From JBCBKP01 sp038521625 (GTDB lineage Bacteria; Planctomycetota; Phycisphaerae; Phycisphaerales; UBA1924), in NCBI GenBank assembly GCA_038521625.1, contig JBCBKP010000014.1:1-64000 (forward strand): 64,000 nucleotides of DNA. Reading direction: 5' to 3'. The notes below the pieces were generated by a model. It was not told the origin of the DNA and made no database searches. It saw only the letters and a program-made list of their open reading frames with translations. Positions 31,902 to 40,235 of the stretch are shown here, in pieces. The translations under genes were made by a program, and so were the position numbers. Position 1 is the first letter of the stretch. Each line of letters starts with the position of its first letter.

Positions 31902-33473
31902 GTGATTCGTGGGGAGATCTGGCTCGGGGTCTGTACACTCTCCGGGGGAGATTCAGAAGTTCAGGCCGGGAGGTGTGTTATCCGACGTCGACAGAGCCAT
32001 TCGTTTGCGGGCCTCGGGGGTGCGGTCGTCGTTGGTCTCGCGTCGGCGTCGCTCGCGGCCGGGCCGGTGATCGTGCCCGGGTGGGGGAGCCCGGTCTTCG
32101 AGGACAACTTCGACGGCGGGTCCATCGACTACGGCGTCTGGCAGGTGGCGGACTGGGCCGCGAGCAACAACGGCGAGCTGCAGTACTACCACCCGGGTCA
32201 GGTCTCGGTCTGGGATGGGGCGCTGCACCTGCGGGCGGACAGGGACCCGAACTGGAGCTTCGGCCGGAACTACAACTCGGGGCTTGTCCGGACGTGGCAG
32301 GAGTGGAGCTACGGGCGGGTCGAGGTCCGCGCGAAGCTCCCGTACGGCCAGGGATTCTGGCCGGCGATCTGGCTGCTGCCCCGGACGGCGAGCTGGCCGG
32401 CGGGCGGCGAGATCGACATCATGGAAGCGCGCGGCGATCGGCCGTGGGGCGTGAGCAGCGCGCTGCACTGGGGGTGGGACGAGCCCTCGCACCAGCACGT
32501 CGCCCACTGGTACGAGAGCGGCGCGAACTTGCAGGAGGGGTACCACGACTACGCCGTCGAGTGGGACGTCGGAACCGTGGGCTTCTTTGTCGATGGGGTC
32601 GAGCACTTCCGGGTGTACGAGCCGGCGGTGGGCATCCCCGGTACGCCGAAGAGCATCGTGCTGAATCTCGCGGTCGGCGGGAACTTCTCGGGCTACCCGG
32701 ACGGGTCGACCCCGTTCCCGGCGCAGTTCGACATCGACTACGTCCGGGTCTGGCAGCGTTCGGCGCCGACGCCGCCGCCGGCGTCGATGCTCTTGGACCC
32801 GGGGTTCGAAGACGACGACGGCGCGATGTCCGAGTGGCCTCGCTTCGGGAACGTCATCGACAACGTCGTCTCGGATTGGGGCACGCCGCTCGACGGCGAG
32901 CGATCGCTCAAGATGTACGGTCAGTTCAGCGGCGAGGAGAACTACTCGGGCGCTTTCCAGAACGTCTCGATCGGCGGCGGCGAGTGGCTGACGGTCGGCG
33001 CCCACGCGTTGACGCGATCGGAGGACTCGATCGCGGGCACCGGGAACTCGGCGATCATGAAGATCGAGTTCTACAGCAAGGCCGGGGGGGTGTACGGCTC
33101 GGCGTCGTTCCTCGACGAGGCGTCGGTCGTCATCGCGGACGGCGGCTCGCCGGAGGACACGTGGTCGTATTTAGAACTGACGGCGGTGGCGCCGAGCGAC
33201 GCGGTCGAGGCGCGGGTTTCGATCCAGTTCGTGCAGCCGGCGTCGAGCCCGGGCGGGTCGGTGTTCGTCGACAGCGTGGCGCTCAGGGAGCCGGGCTGCG
33301 CCGGTGATTTCGACGGCGACGGCGGGATCACGATCTTCGATCTCGTCGCGTTCGTCCGGGCGCACGACGCGGGCGATGCCTCGGCCGACGTCGCCTCACC
33401 ATTCGACGCCCTGACCGAGACGGACGTGGAAGCGCTGCTGGGCCGTCTGGGGCTGGGCTGCTTCGGGGGGTAG
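31902..33473 (+). CDS. Secreted GH16 family beta-glucanase with GC-type dockerin tail
   Basis: A 523-aa protein. The GTG at 31902 is the only start upstream of the signal peptide (FAGLGGAVVVGLASASLAAG); it leaves an unusually long n-region of ~35 residues, so the start is uncertain. The GH16 catalytic motif GGEIDIMEARG is intact: E170 nucleophile, D172, E175 acid/base. FWPAIWLLP and the NLAVGG strand further support laminarinase/agarase-type glucanases. A jelly-roll module (about 300-465, FSGEENYSGAFQNVS) may bind carbohydrate. The tail CAGDFDGDGGITIFDLVAF ... LGCFGG is a GC-type dockerin. Exact substrate (laminarin, agar, carrageenan) cannot be told. Confidence 0.85.
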   Translation: MIRGEIWLGVCTLSGGDSEVQAGRCVIRRRQSHSFAGLGGAVVVGLASASLAAGPVIVPGWGSPVFEDNFDGGSIDYGVWQVADWAASNNGELQYYHPGQVSVWDGALHLRADRDPNWSFGRNYNSGLVRTWQEWSYGRVEVRAKLPYGQGFWPAIWLLPRTASWPAGGEIDIMEARGDRPWGVSSALHWGWDEPSHQHVAHWYESGANLQEGYHDYAVEWDVGTVGFFVDGVEHFRVYEPAVGIPGTPKSIVLNLAVGGNFSGYPDGSTPFPAQFDIDYVRVWQRSAPTPPPASMLLDPGFEDDDGAMSEWPRFGNVIDNVVSDWGTPLDGERSLKMYGQFSGEENYSGAFQNVSIGGGEWLTVGAHALTRSEDSIAGTGNSAIMKIEFYSKAGGVYGSASFLDEASVVIADGGSPEDTWSYLELTAVAPSDAVEARVSIQFVQPASSPGGSVFVDSVALREPGCAGDFDGDGGITIFDLVAFVRAHDAGDASADVASPFDALTETDVEALLGRLGLGCFGG

Positions 33474-33554
33474 CGCAGGCGCGGGAGCGACGGAAGATCC
33501 GGCGACCGACCGCCGTTCGAGCCTGCTCGTGCGTCGCTTCGGAGCCGTGAACGT

Positions 33555-35408
33555 CTAGGGCTCCGCCGACTCCGTGAAGGCCGTGCCGAGATCGCTCGGG
33601 CCGAGCGGCAGCCCGAGAACCTCCCACAAGACCAGGAAGATCGTCCAGACGATGCCGAACGTCACCGTGTACGGCAGCATCATGGCCACCAGCGTGCCCA
33701 TGCCGGCCTTGGGCGCGAAGCGCTGCATGAAGACCAGCACGATCACGAGGTACGCGTTGAGCGGCGTGATGATGTTCGTAGCCGAATCGCCGATGCGGTA
33801 GGCGACCATCGTCACCTCGGGCCGGATGCCGATCAGCATGAACATCGGCACGAAGATCGGCGCGAACAGCGCGTACTTGGCGCTCATCGATCCGATGAAC
33901 AGGTTGAACACCATCGTCAGCACGATGAACGCGACGATGAGCACCGGCGCCGGCATGCGCTGCTCGAAAAGCCATTCGCCGCCGGTGAACGCGAGCATCG
34001 CGCCGAGGTTGCACTCAGCGAAATACGACACGAACTGACCGGCGAAGAACGCGAGCACAATGATCGGCGCCATGCCGGCCATCGCGTCCATCATCGTCTT
34101 CGCCGCGTCTTTCGTGTCCTTCAGCACGCCGACGGTCCAGCCGTAGACCATCGCCGGAACGATGGTCAGCATGAACATCAGCGGCACGATCACAGCGACC
34201 CAGCGCGGGAAGATCCCCTCCACGCCGTGGAGCGGCGAGCCCTCCCAGAAGATCAGCGTCACCACAAGCGCGAGCGCGGCCAGGAACACCGCGCCGCTCC
34301 GCAGCAGCCCGCGGACCTCCTCGGGCTTCAGCCGGTCATCTCCCCCGGCCTCGCCGTCGGAGAGCGGTCGCGGCCCGCCGTCCAGCGGGTCCTTGGCCGT
34401 CAGGCGCTTCTCGACGAAGATCGCCGTGGTCGCCCAACCGACGAACGTGATCAGGATCGTGCTGGTCGCCATGAAATACCAGCTGCTCGTCGGCGCGACC
34501 TGACGCGCAGGATCGACCAGCTGCGCGCCCGACTGGGTGAACTCGGCCATCACCGGCTCCAGGCTTGTGATCAGCAGGTTCGCGTTGAACCCCGCGCTGA
34601 CGCCCGCGAACACCGCCGCGATGCCAGCCAGCGGAGAACGCCCGACGGCGATGTACGCCGCCGCGGCGAGCGGCGGCAGCACGACGTACCCCGCATCCGT
34701 GCCGAGGCTGCTCATGATCCCGAGGAACACCATCGCCGGCGTGAGCAGCGAGTTTGGCACGGGCCGCAGACTGACGCGAAGCAGCGCACCGATCAGCCCG
34801 ACCCTCTCGAGCGGGCCGATGCCGAGCATGCCGAGCAGCACGATGCCGAGCGGCGCGAAGCCGAGGAAGTTGGCCTGCATCGAGCTGAGGATCCAGTAGA
34901 GCCCGTCGCTGGTCATGAGCGAGCGGGCGAACATGACCGAGCCGTTGGGCTCGAGCACGAGCGTTGTCTCGCCGGTCTCGGGGTCCTCGACCTCGGCTGG
35001 GGTCTTCTGGAAGACGGCCCAGCCGCGCTCGGCGAAGTCCATCGGCGCGCCGGCGTCATCGGAAACCGTCTCGCCCGTCTCCAGCACCAGATGCGCCGCC
35101 AGCCCGTCGCTCTCTTCGACCACGACGAACGAACCCGGTGTGAACGTCTCGTTGCCTTTCTCATCCGCACCGACCCGGCCCATCGTCGCCAGGTACTCAT
35201 CGACACCGCCGTCACTGTTGCCCACGTCGGTCCACCGGACCTCGAAACCGTCGGGCAGGCTCGGCGCGGCGAAGTGACTCGCGACGATGATCAGCACCGA
35301 GCCGATCAGGAAGAGGACGGCGGGGTCGGGGAGCTTGTTCCCGATGAGCTCGATCCAGTCGAGCACGCCTCGGGACTGGCTGGGCGGGGGGGCGGCGCAG
35401 TTGGGCAT
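33555..35408 (-). CDS. AbgT-family transporter
   Basis: A 617-aa inner-membrane protein; start at 35408 (MPNCAAPPPSQSRG) chosen because the family begins with GVLDWIELIGNKLPDP just after it. About a dozen hydrophobic segments are visible, and signatures of AbgT/MtrF (LGTDAGYVVLPPLAAAAY, MAPIIVLAFFAGQF, NIITPLNAYLVI) are present. The family exports sulfonamides or imports p-aminobenzoyl-glutamate. The loop after the first membrane segment is enlarged to about 140 residues (SLPDGFEVRWTD ... FARSLMTSDGLYW), which accounts for the length above the usual ~510. Divergent from the AraC regulator, so it may be its target. Confidence 0.85.
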   Translation of the reverse strand: MPNCAAPPPSQSRGVLDWIELIGNKLPDPAVLFLIGSVLIIVASHFAAPSLPDGFEVRWTDVGNSDGGVDEYLATMGRVGADEKGNETFTPGSFVVVEESDGLAAHLVLETGETVSDDAGAPMDFAERGWAVFQKTPAEVEDPETGETTLVLEPNGSVMFARSLMTSDGLYWILSSMQANFLGFAPLGIVLLGMLGIGPLERVGLIGALLRVSLRPVPNSLLTPAMVFLGIMSSLGTDAGYVVLPPLAAAAYIAVGRSPLAGIAAVFAGVSAGFNANLLITSLEPVMAEFTQSGAQLVDPARQVAPTSSWYFMATSTILITFVGWATTAIFVEKRLTAKDPLDGGPRPLSDGEAGGDDRLKPEEVRGLLRSGAVFLAALALVVTLIFWEGSPLHGVEGIFPRWVAVIVPLMFMLTIVPAMVYGWTVGVLKDTKDAAKTMMDAMAGMAPIIVLAFFAGQFVSYFAECNLGAMLAFTGGEWLFEQRMPAPVLIVAFIVLTMVFNLFIGSMSAKYALFAPIFVPMFMLIGIRPEVTMVAYRIGDSATNIITPLNAYLVIVLVFMQRFAPKAGMGTLVAMMLPYTVTFGIVWTIFLVLWEVLGLPLGPSDLGTAFTESAEP

Positions 35409-35596
35409 CCGGGCAGTGTGGCGGTTGGGCTCGGACGCTGCAAGCAGACCTCCGATCCGCGGGCCCGGGGGACGAGGTGGGGGCGAGCCGGGCGCGTCTC
35501 GCACGGTGTTCGGGCTCAGGGCCGAACCGCGCGCCGGCGGCCGCGTAGAGGATCGCGGCGGTTGGGCCCGCGCGTGGGGGATTCGCGGGATTGATC

Positions 35597-36403
35597 ATGC
35601 GTGACGCGGAGGCTTCGGGATTCGGGCGGGTCGACGTGTTCGGCGGGCTGGTGCTCTCGAGGATGGTGCGATCGAGTCACCGCTTCGACACGCATGCCCA
35701 TTCGACCTTCGTGCTCCAGCGCGTCGACGCGGGCGTGATCGAGTTCGACTGCCGAGGGCGGTGTTGGCGGGCGGCCCCGGGCGATCTCGTCTTGATCGAT
35801 CCTGACGAGGCGCACACCGGGCGGCCGTTCGACGGCGCGCCGGTCAGCTACCGGACGCTGTACCCCTCGCGCGCGGCGCTCGGAGCGATCGTCGGCGAGG
35901 CGGGGTGCGGCGGGCTGTTCGACGAGTGCGTCCGCTCCGATCCGAGGCTGGCAGGCTCGTTCGACCGCGCGTTCGAGGCGTTGCGGCATGGCCGTCGCTC
36001 GGAGGCCGTCGATGCCGCGATCTCATTCGGCGGCGTGCTGCGCGAAGTCGCTCCTGTGACGGGTCGACCGGCGCGATCGGAGGGCGGGCCCGATCTGGAT
36101 CATGCGCGGGCGATCATCCGTGATTCGCTCCCCACGGGCATCGCGGGCGACGATCTCGCTGCGCGTCTGGGCATGCACCCGGTTCACCTGATCCGGTCGT
36201 TCCGGGCGCGGTTCGGGATCACGCCGCATCAGTACGAGCTCAGCCTGCGCGTCGAACTCGCCCGTGACGCGTTGCTCCGCGGCTGCACCGTGGTCGCCGC
36301 GGCCTGCGAGGCCGGGTTCTATGACCAGGCGCACATGACGAAGCACTTCAAGAGGCGGTTTGCGGTCACGCCCGCCCGGTTCCGCCGGTCGCTCGTCCTC
36401 TGA
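35597..36403 (+). CDS. AraC-family transcriptional regulator
   Basis: A 268-aa protein; ATG at 35597 is preferred over an in-frame TTG at 35591. The N-terminal cupin-like AraC ligand domain has HRFDTHAHSTFVLQ and APGDLVLIDPDEAHTG. The C-terminal double helix-turn-helix is complete: DDLAARLGMHPVHLIRSFRARFG, then EAGFYDQAHMTKHFKRRFAVTPARFR, the AraC signature. It lies 104 bp upstream of the DJ-1/PfpI gene on the same strand and 188 bp from the divergent AbgT gene; either may be its regulon. Confidence 0.85.
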   Translation: MRDAEASGFGRVDVFGGLVLSRMVRSSHRFDTHAHSTFVLQRVDAGVIEFDCRGRCWRAAPGDLVLIDPDEAHTGRPFDGAPVSYRTLYPSRAALGAIVGEAGCGGLFDECVRSDPRLAGSFDRAFEALRHGRRSEAVDAAISFGGVLREVAPVTGRPARSEGGPDLDHARAIIRDSLPTGIAGDDLAARLGMHPVHLIRSFRARFGITPHQYELSLRVELARDALLRGCTVVAAACEAGFYDQAHMTKHFKRRFAVTPARFRRSLVL

Positions 36404-36507
36404 GCGCATGCTCTGTACAAGACACGCGGGACCGCGTCCGGTGTGATCGGTCTGTCTCGAGACCGCACCGCGGCCGCCGGCCGGGCGGCCCAACCGGAGA
36501 ATCCAAA

Positions 36508-37644
36508 ATGAACTCGCTGCTGATAGCTTTTGCCCGCTGCCCCCGTCTGGCCGTTGTGGCCGCGCTCCCGCTCGCGCCGGGCGCGGCGGCGCAGCCCGGG
36601 ACGGTCGAGAACGACTACACGCTGAAGGTCGCCATCGTCGTCTACGAGGGCGTGGAGATCCTGGACTTCACGGGCCCGGGCGAGGTGTTCGCGGCCGCGG
36701 CGAGATACGCGCGGTCCGAGGGCCGCCCCGGGTTCGATGTCTTCACCGTCTCCGTCGACGGCGAGCCGGTGCGCAGCCAGGGATTCATCGACGTGATCCC
36801 GAACTTCTCGATCGAGGATTCCCCGCGCTTCGACATCCTGGTGCTTCCTGGCGGCCCGGCGAACCGGATCGGGCAGGACGAGGCGTTCATGGGCTGGGTC
36901 CGGTCCGGGGTGGAGGACGCGACGCTGCTGACGGTCTGCACGGGCGCCGTGATCCCCGCGAGGCTCGGCATGCTCGACGGCGAGACCGCGACGACCTGGT
37001 ACGGGGCCCTCGACCGCTTGGCCGAGGAGACCCCGGACGCGAGATTCGTGCACGGCAAGCGGTACGTCGACAGCGGTGAGATCATCACGACGGCCGGTGT
37101 ATCGGCGGGGATCGATGGGTCGTTGCACCTGGTCGCGCGGATCTACGGCAAGGCGGTCGCCGATCGAACGGCGCAGTACATGGAGTACCGCTGGACGCCC
37201 GAGCCGTACCTGATGCGGACGTACGCGCTCCTGAATCCGCGCGTCTCGGAGGCTGGCCGCGAGGAGCAGCTCGCGCTGATGGTGTTCGATTCGCGGGACT
37301 GGGAGCGGGAGATCGTCGCGCTGGAGCGCGTGTTCGAATCGGCGGAGCGCGACGGGCGTGCGGACCTGCTCCGGCGGCTCGGTTTCGCGCTGATGTCGAC
37401 CGAGCGGTACCAACGCTCGATCGAGGTGCACCGCGAGCTTCTCGAGGAGCCGGGCTTGCGTGGGACGGCGTTGTACAACATCGCGTGTGCGCACGCGCAG
37501 CTGGGACATAGCGAAGAGGCGCTCTCGTCGCTCGAAGACGCGGTGCGCGCCGGCTTCGCGAACTACGCGATCCTGCGCGAGGACCCGGATCTGGATCCGA
37601 TCCGGGGGAGCGAGCGATTCCGTCGCCTGCTCGAGGTTCGCTGA
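36508..37644 (+). CDS. Exported DJ-1/PfpI-domain protein with C-terminal TPR repeats
   Basis: A 378-aa protein. A signal-like segment (LAVVAALPLAPGAAAQ) precedes a DJ-1/PfpI (GATase-1-like) domain at about 38-215: VAIVVYEGVEILDFTGPGEV, LVLPGGPAN, and nucleophile elbow VCTGA with C144. The rest, about 265-378, is a TPR pair (LLRRLGFALMSTERYQRSIE, ALYNIACAHAQLGHSEEALS). GlxA-type regulators fuse this domain to an AraC HTH; here the AraC protein is a separate neighbour and TPRs take its place. Activity could be hydrolase, glyoxalase-like or sensory. Ends 5 bp from the convergent gene at 37650. Confidence 0.75.
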   Translation: MNSLLIAFARCPRLAVVAALPLAPGAAAQPGTVENDYTLKVAIVVYEGVEILDFTGPGEVFAAAARYARSEGRPGFDVFTVSVDGEPVRSQGFIDVIPNFSIEDSPRFDILVLPGGPANRIGQDEAFMGWVRSGVEDATLLTVCTGAVIPARLGMLDGETATTWYGALDRLAEETPDARFVHGKRYVDSGEIITTAGVSAGIDGSLHLVARIYGKAVADRTAQYMEYRWTPEPYLMRTYALLNPRVSEAGREEQLALMVFDSRDWEREIVALERVFESAERDGRADLLRRLGFALMSTERYQRSIEVHRELLEEPGLRGTALYNIACAHAQLGHSEEALSSLEDAVRAGFANYAILREDPDLDPIRGSERFRRLLEVR

Positions 37645-37649
37645 GGGAC

Positions 37650-38072
37650 TCAGTCTTCGGGCGTCAGCTCGGCGGCGCACGCGGGCAGGGTGGCGAGGTC
37701 GGGCCCGAGGAACCGCTCCTTCGCGCTCGGGTCGGACAGGCGCTGAGGGCTGTAGTGCCTCGCGAGCACGTCGGGATCGAGCAGGTCGGGACGCGCCGCG
37801 TCGGCGCTGGGAGGGCGGCCCGAATCCGCGAGCAACGCCAGCCACGCGCAGGTGCGCGTCCGGCTGTAGCCGCGGGTCGCGGTCTCCGGCGTGCCGTGCG
37901 CGGCGTTGAGGGCGCGGATGCCCTCGGACATGACGCGTTCGGCCTCGGCGAGTCCGTATCGGTTCAGGAGGCCGACGGCGACGACGATGTGAGCGCGGTG
38001 TGTCCACTCGCGACGCGGCAGCGTGGAATCGAGGAACGAGCCGAGCAGCATCTCCTCGCGGCTGGTCGTCAT
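37650..38072 (-). CDS. Small conserved protein with W-T-H-R-A-H motif
   Basis: A 140-aa protein, ATG at 38072, with no signal or membrane segment. The sequence REWTHRAHIVVAVGLLNRYG followed by EGIRALNAAHGT and GYSRTRTCAWLAL resembles a widespread uncharacterised family of small helical proteins with conserved His residues; I cannot name a function. It lies between the DJ-1/TPR gene (convergent) and the serine hydrolase fusion. Confidence 0.6.
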   Translation of the reverse strand: MTTSREEMLLGSFLDSTLPRREWTHRAHIVVAVGLLNRYGLAEAERVMSEGIRALNAAHGTPETATRGYSRTRTCAWLALLADSGRPPSADAARPDLLDPDVLARHYSPQRLSDPSAKERFLGPDLATLPACAAELTPED

Positions 38073-38133
38073 GGCTTGGTCGTCATGGAGAGAGAGGCAC
38101 TTCGTGTCGATCGGGACGGCGATCCACGGCAGT

Positions 38134-40152
38134 CTACTCCGACACGCCGGCGTCCTCGGCGGTCTTCCCGCCGGTGACGAGGTAGGTGCGGAGCGGCCGG
38201 TAGAGGCGCGGGCCGGTCTCGCCGTTGGTGAGCACGACGAAGCCGGCGTTCTGTTCGGGGTAGGCCTCGAAGATGCTGTCGCTCCCGGGGTTCCGGCCGG
38301 TGTGGCCGAACGTCGGTCCGTCGGGCGTCTCGCCGACGCCGAGGCCGAGTCCGAAATAGGCGGGCCAGCCGACGTCGTTGTACTCGCCGATCGGCGTGTG
38401 CTGGCCCATCATCGAGTCAAACTGGTCGTCGGAGAGCCCGCGGGCGTCCATCAGCGCGACCATGAACTTGCACAGGTCGCCCGTGGTCGTGTACATGCCC
38501 CACGCGGTGCCGCGGCGTCCGTCGATGATCGGCGCGATCGGCAGGGCGTTGCGGTGGCCGAGCGCGACGGCCTCGGCGAGGTTCTCGTCGCGGACGACGT
38601 GGGTCTCGGTCATGCCGAGCGGGGTGAGGACCTCTTCGCGGTAGACCTCCTCGAGCGGCTTGCCGGTGAGCTGGGCGACCGCGCGGCCGAGCAGTTCGAA
38701 GCCCTCGCCCGAGTACCCGTACTCGGTGCCGGGGTCGTTCTCGAATCTGAGGCCCCAGTTGGGGAGCCCGGTGGTGTGGGTCAGGACGTGGTAGGCGGTG
38801 AGCCGATCGGAGCGGTCGTCGCTCTCGACGACGCGATCGGGCAGGTACTCGACGAGCGGCGTGTTGAGGTCGAGCTCGCCCCGGTCGATGAGCCGGTTGA
38901 CGGCGTACGCGAAGACCATCTTCGTGACCGAGGCGTTGTCGAACGGCGTGTCGGGCCCGACCGGCTCGCGGGTCGCTCTGTTCGCGACACCGAACTGCTT
39001 GTCGTAGACGACCTCGCCGTCGCGGACGAGCGCGACGCTGGCGCCGGGGACGCGGAAGTGCTCCATGAGCTGACGGATGTACGCGTCGAGCTCGGGCTCA
39101 TCGGAGGGGTGGAAGCCGAAGAGCAGGCCGGGGCGGGTGCTGGGGCTGGCGAGGGCCTGGTGCGACCATTCGATCCGCGGTTCGGTGGTCTCGCCGGCGC
39201 GAACACGGACGCGGTCCACGCGGGTGTCCGGGATCTGCACCGAGTACAGGATGCCGGCGAAGGGGAAGGGCGGGTAGACGAGGTACTCGCCCTCGGGGAG
39301 TTCGGCCTCGAAGCGGTCGTCGTTGGTGACGGACTGTGCCCACAGGCCGGGCGTGGTCAGGGACTGGAACCGGACGTGCAGGAGGTAGTGCTCGCCGGCG
39401 TCGGCGCCCTCGGCCCATTCGACGGAGCCGGAGACCCGGCCGGTGCCGCGATCGGAGTCGAGCAGGATGAGGTCTCCGATGCGGCCCGCGGCCCGCGACT
39501 TGCCGTAGGCGGGGCCCCAGAGCGTGAGGCGGTCCGCGGGGTTCGGCGGCTCGGACGGCGCGTCGACATCGATCGAGATGACGTCGAGGCCGAGCGAGCG
39601 GTCGGCGCGGACGTGATCGCCGAGCTCGATGCAGACCTCATAAGTCGAGACGTCGCCGGTCCGGCGCATCGCGGACGCGAGCGTCACCGCTCGTGGTTCG
39701 AGCGCGGCGGGGTCGAAGCTCGTCTCCTGCGGCGAGACGCTCGCGCCCGTCTCACGGACGAGGATCACGATCGGGGCGGAGCCGCTCGGCGCGTGGATCG
39801 GGTCGATGTAGATCAGCAGGCCGTCCTCGTCGAGCCAGGCCGCGTCGGCCGGGCGCTGGTCGGGCTCGTGCACGAAGTGGTGATCGTCGGGAACGCGGAT
39901 TGCGACGAAGATCGCGCCCTCGGCCTCGCTGTAGGCCACCCTGAACTCGGCGCGCGGGTCGTCGCGCCGGATGCCCGGCGCGATCTCGAGGCTGTTCCAC
40001 GCGTTCTGGTCTGTCCAGTCGCTGAGATCCCCGTCGATCGTGATGTCGTCGATCGGGCGGGCGAGCGCGATCGCGCCGTTGTCCGCGGCGGCGTGAGCGG
40101 CGATCGCCGCGGCGCACGCGGCGGCTGTCGAACGGAGTTCCGGGATGGGCAT
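38134..40152 (-). CDS. Exported CBM9-like / serine beta-lactamase-family fusion
   Basis: A 672-aa protein; ATG at 40152 with GAGG 8 nt upstream. After a short signal (CAAAIAAHAAADNG), residues about 30-230 look like a CBM9-type sugar-binding domain (ITIDGDLSDWTD, FRVAYSEAEGAIFVAIRVPD). A linker beta domain leads to a serine hydrolase domain at about 355-660 with SVTK (SxxK), YSG in GYSGEGFELLG (YxN-type) and HTG in TFGHTGRNPG. It is a second exported hydrolase of this family in the window, unlike the simpler one at 17067 in having the binding domain, which suggests a polysaccharide- or peptidoglycan-attached substrate (inference). Confidence 0.75.
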   Translation of the reverse strand: MPIPELRSTAAACAAAIAAHAAADNGAIALARPIDDITIDGDLSDWTDQNAWNSLEIAPGIRRDDPRAEFRVAYSEAEGAIFVAIRVPDDHHFVHEPDQRPADAAWLDEDGLLIYIDPIHAPSGSAPIVILVRETGASVSPQETSFDPAALEPRAVTLASAMRRTGDVSTYEVCIELGDHVRADRSLGLDVISIDVDAPSEPPNPADRLTLWGPAYGKSRAAGRIGDLILLDSDRGTGRVSGSVEWAEGADAGEHYLLHVRFQSLTTPGLWAQSVTNDDRFEAELPEGEYLVYPPFPFAGILYSVQIPDTRVDRVRVRAGETTEPRIEWSHQALASPSTRPGLLFGFHPSDEPELDAYIRQLMEHFRVPGASVALVRDGEVVYDKQFGVANRATREPVGPDTPFDNASVTKMVFAYAVNRLIDRGELDLNTPLVEYLPDRVVESDDRSDRLTAYHVLTHTTGLPNWGLRFENDPGTEYGYSGEGFELLGRAVAQLTGKPLEEVYREEVLTPLGMTETHVVRDENLAEAVALGHRNALPIAPIIDGRRGTAWGMYTTTGDLCKFMVALMDARGLSDDQFDSMMGQHTPIGEYNDVGWPAYFGLGLGVGETPDGPTFGHTGRNPGSDSIFEAYPEQNAGFVVLTNGETGPRLYRPLRTYLVTGGKTAEDAGVSE

Positions 40153-40235
40153 GGCGTGGACCTCGGTGTTGTCGCGCTCGGACTAGGCGCTCGGCCCTCG
40201 CCGAAACGCCCTCGCGCGCGGTGTGTTCCGATGGT

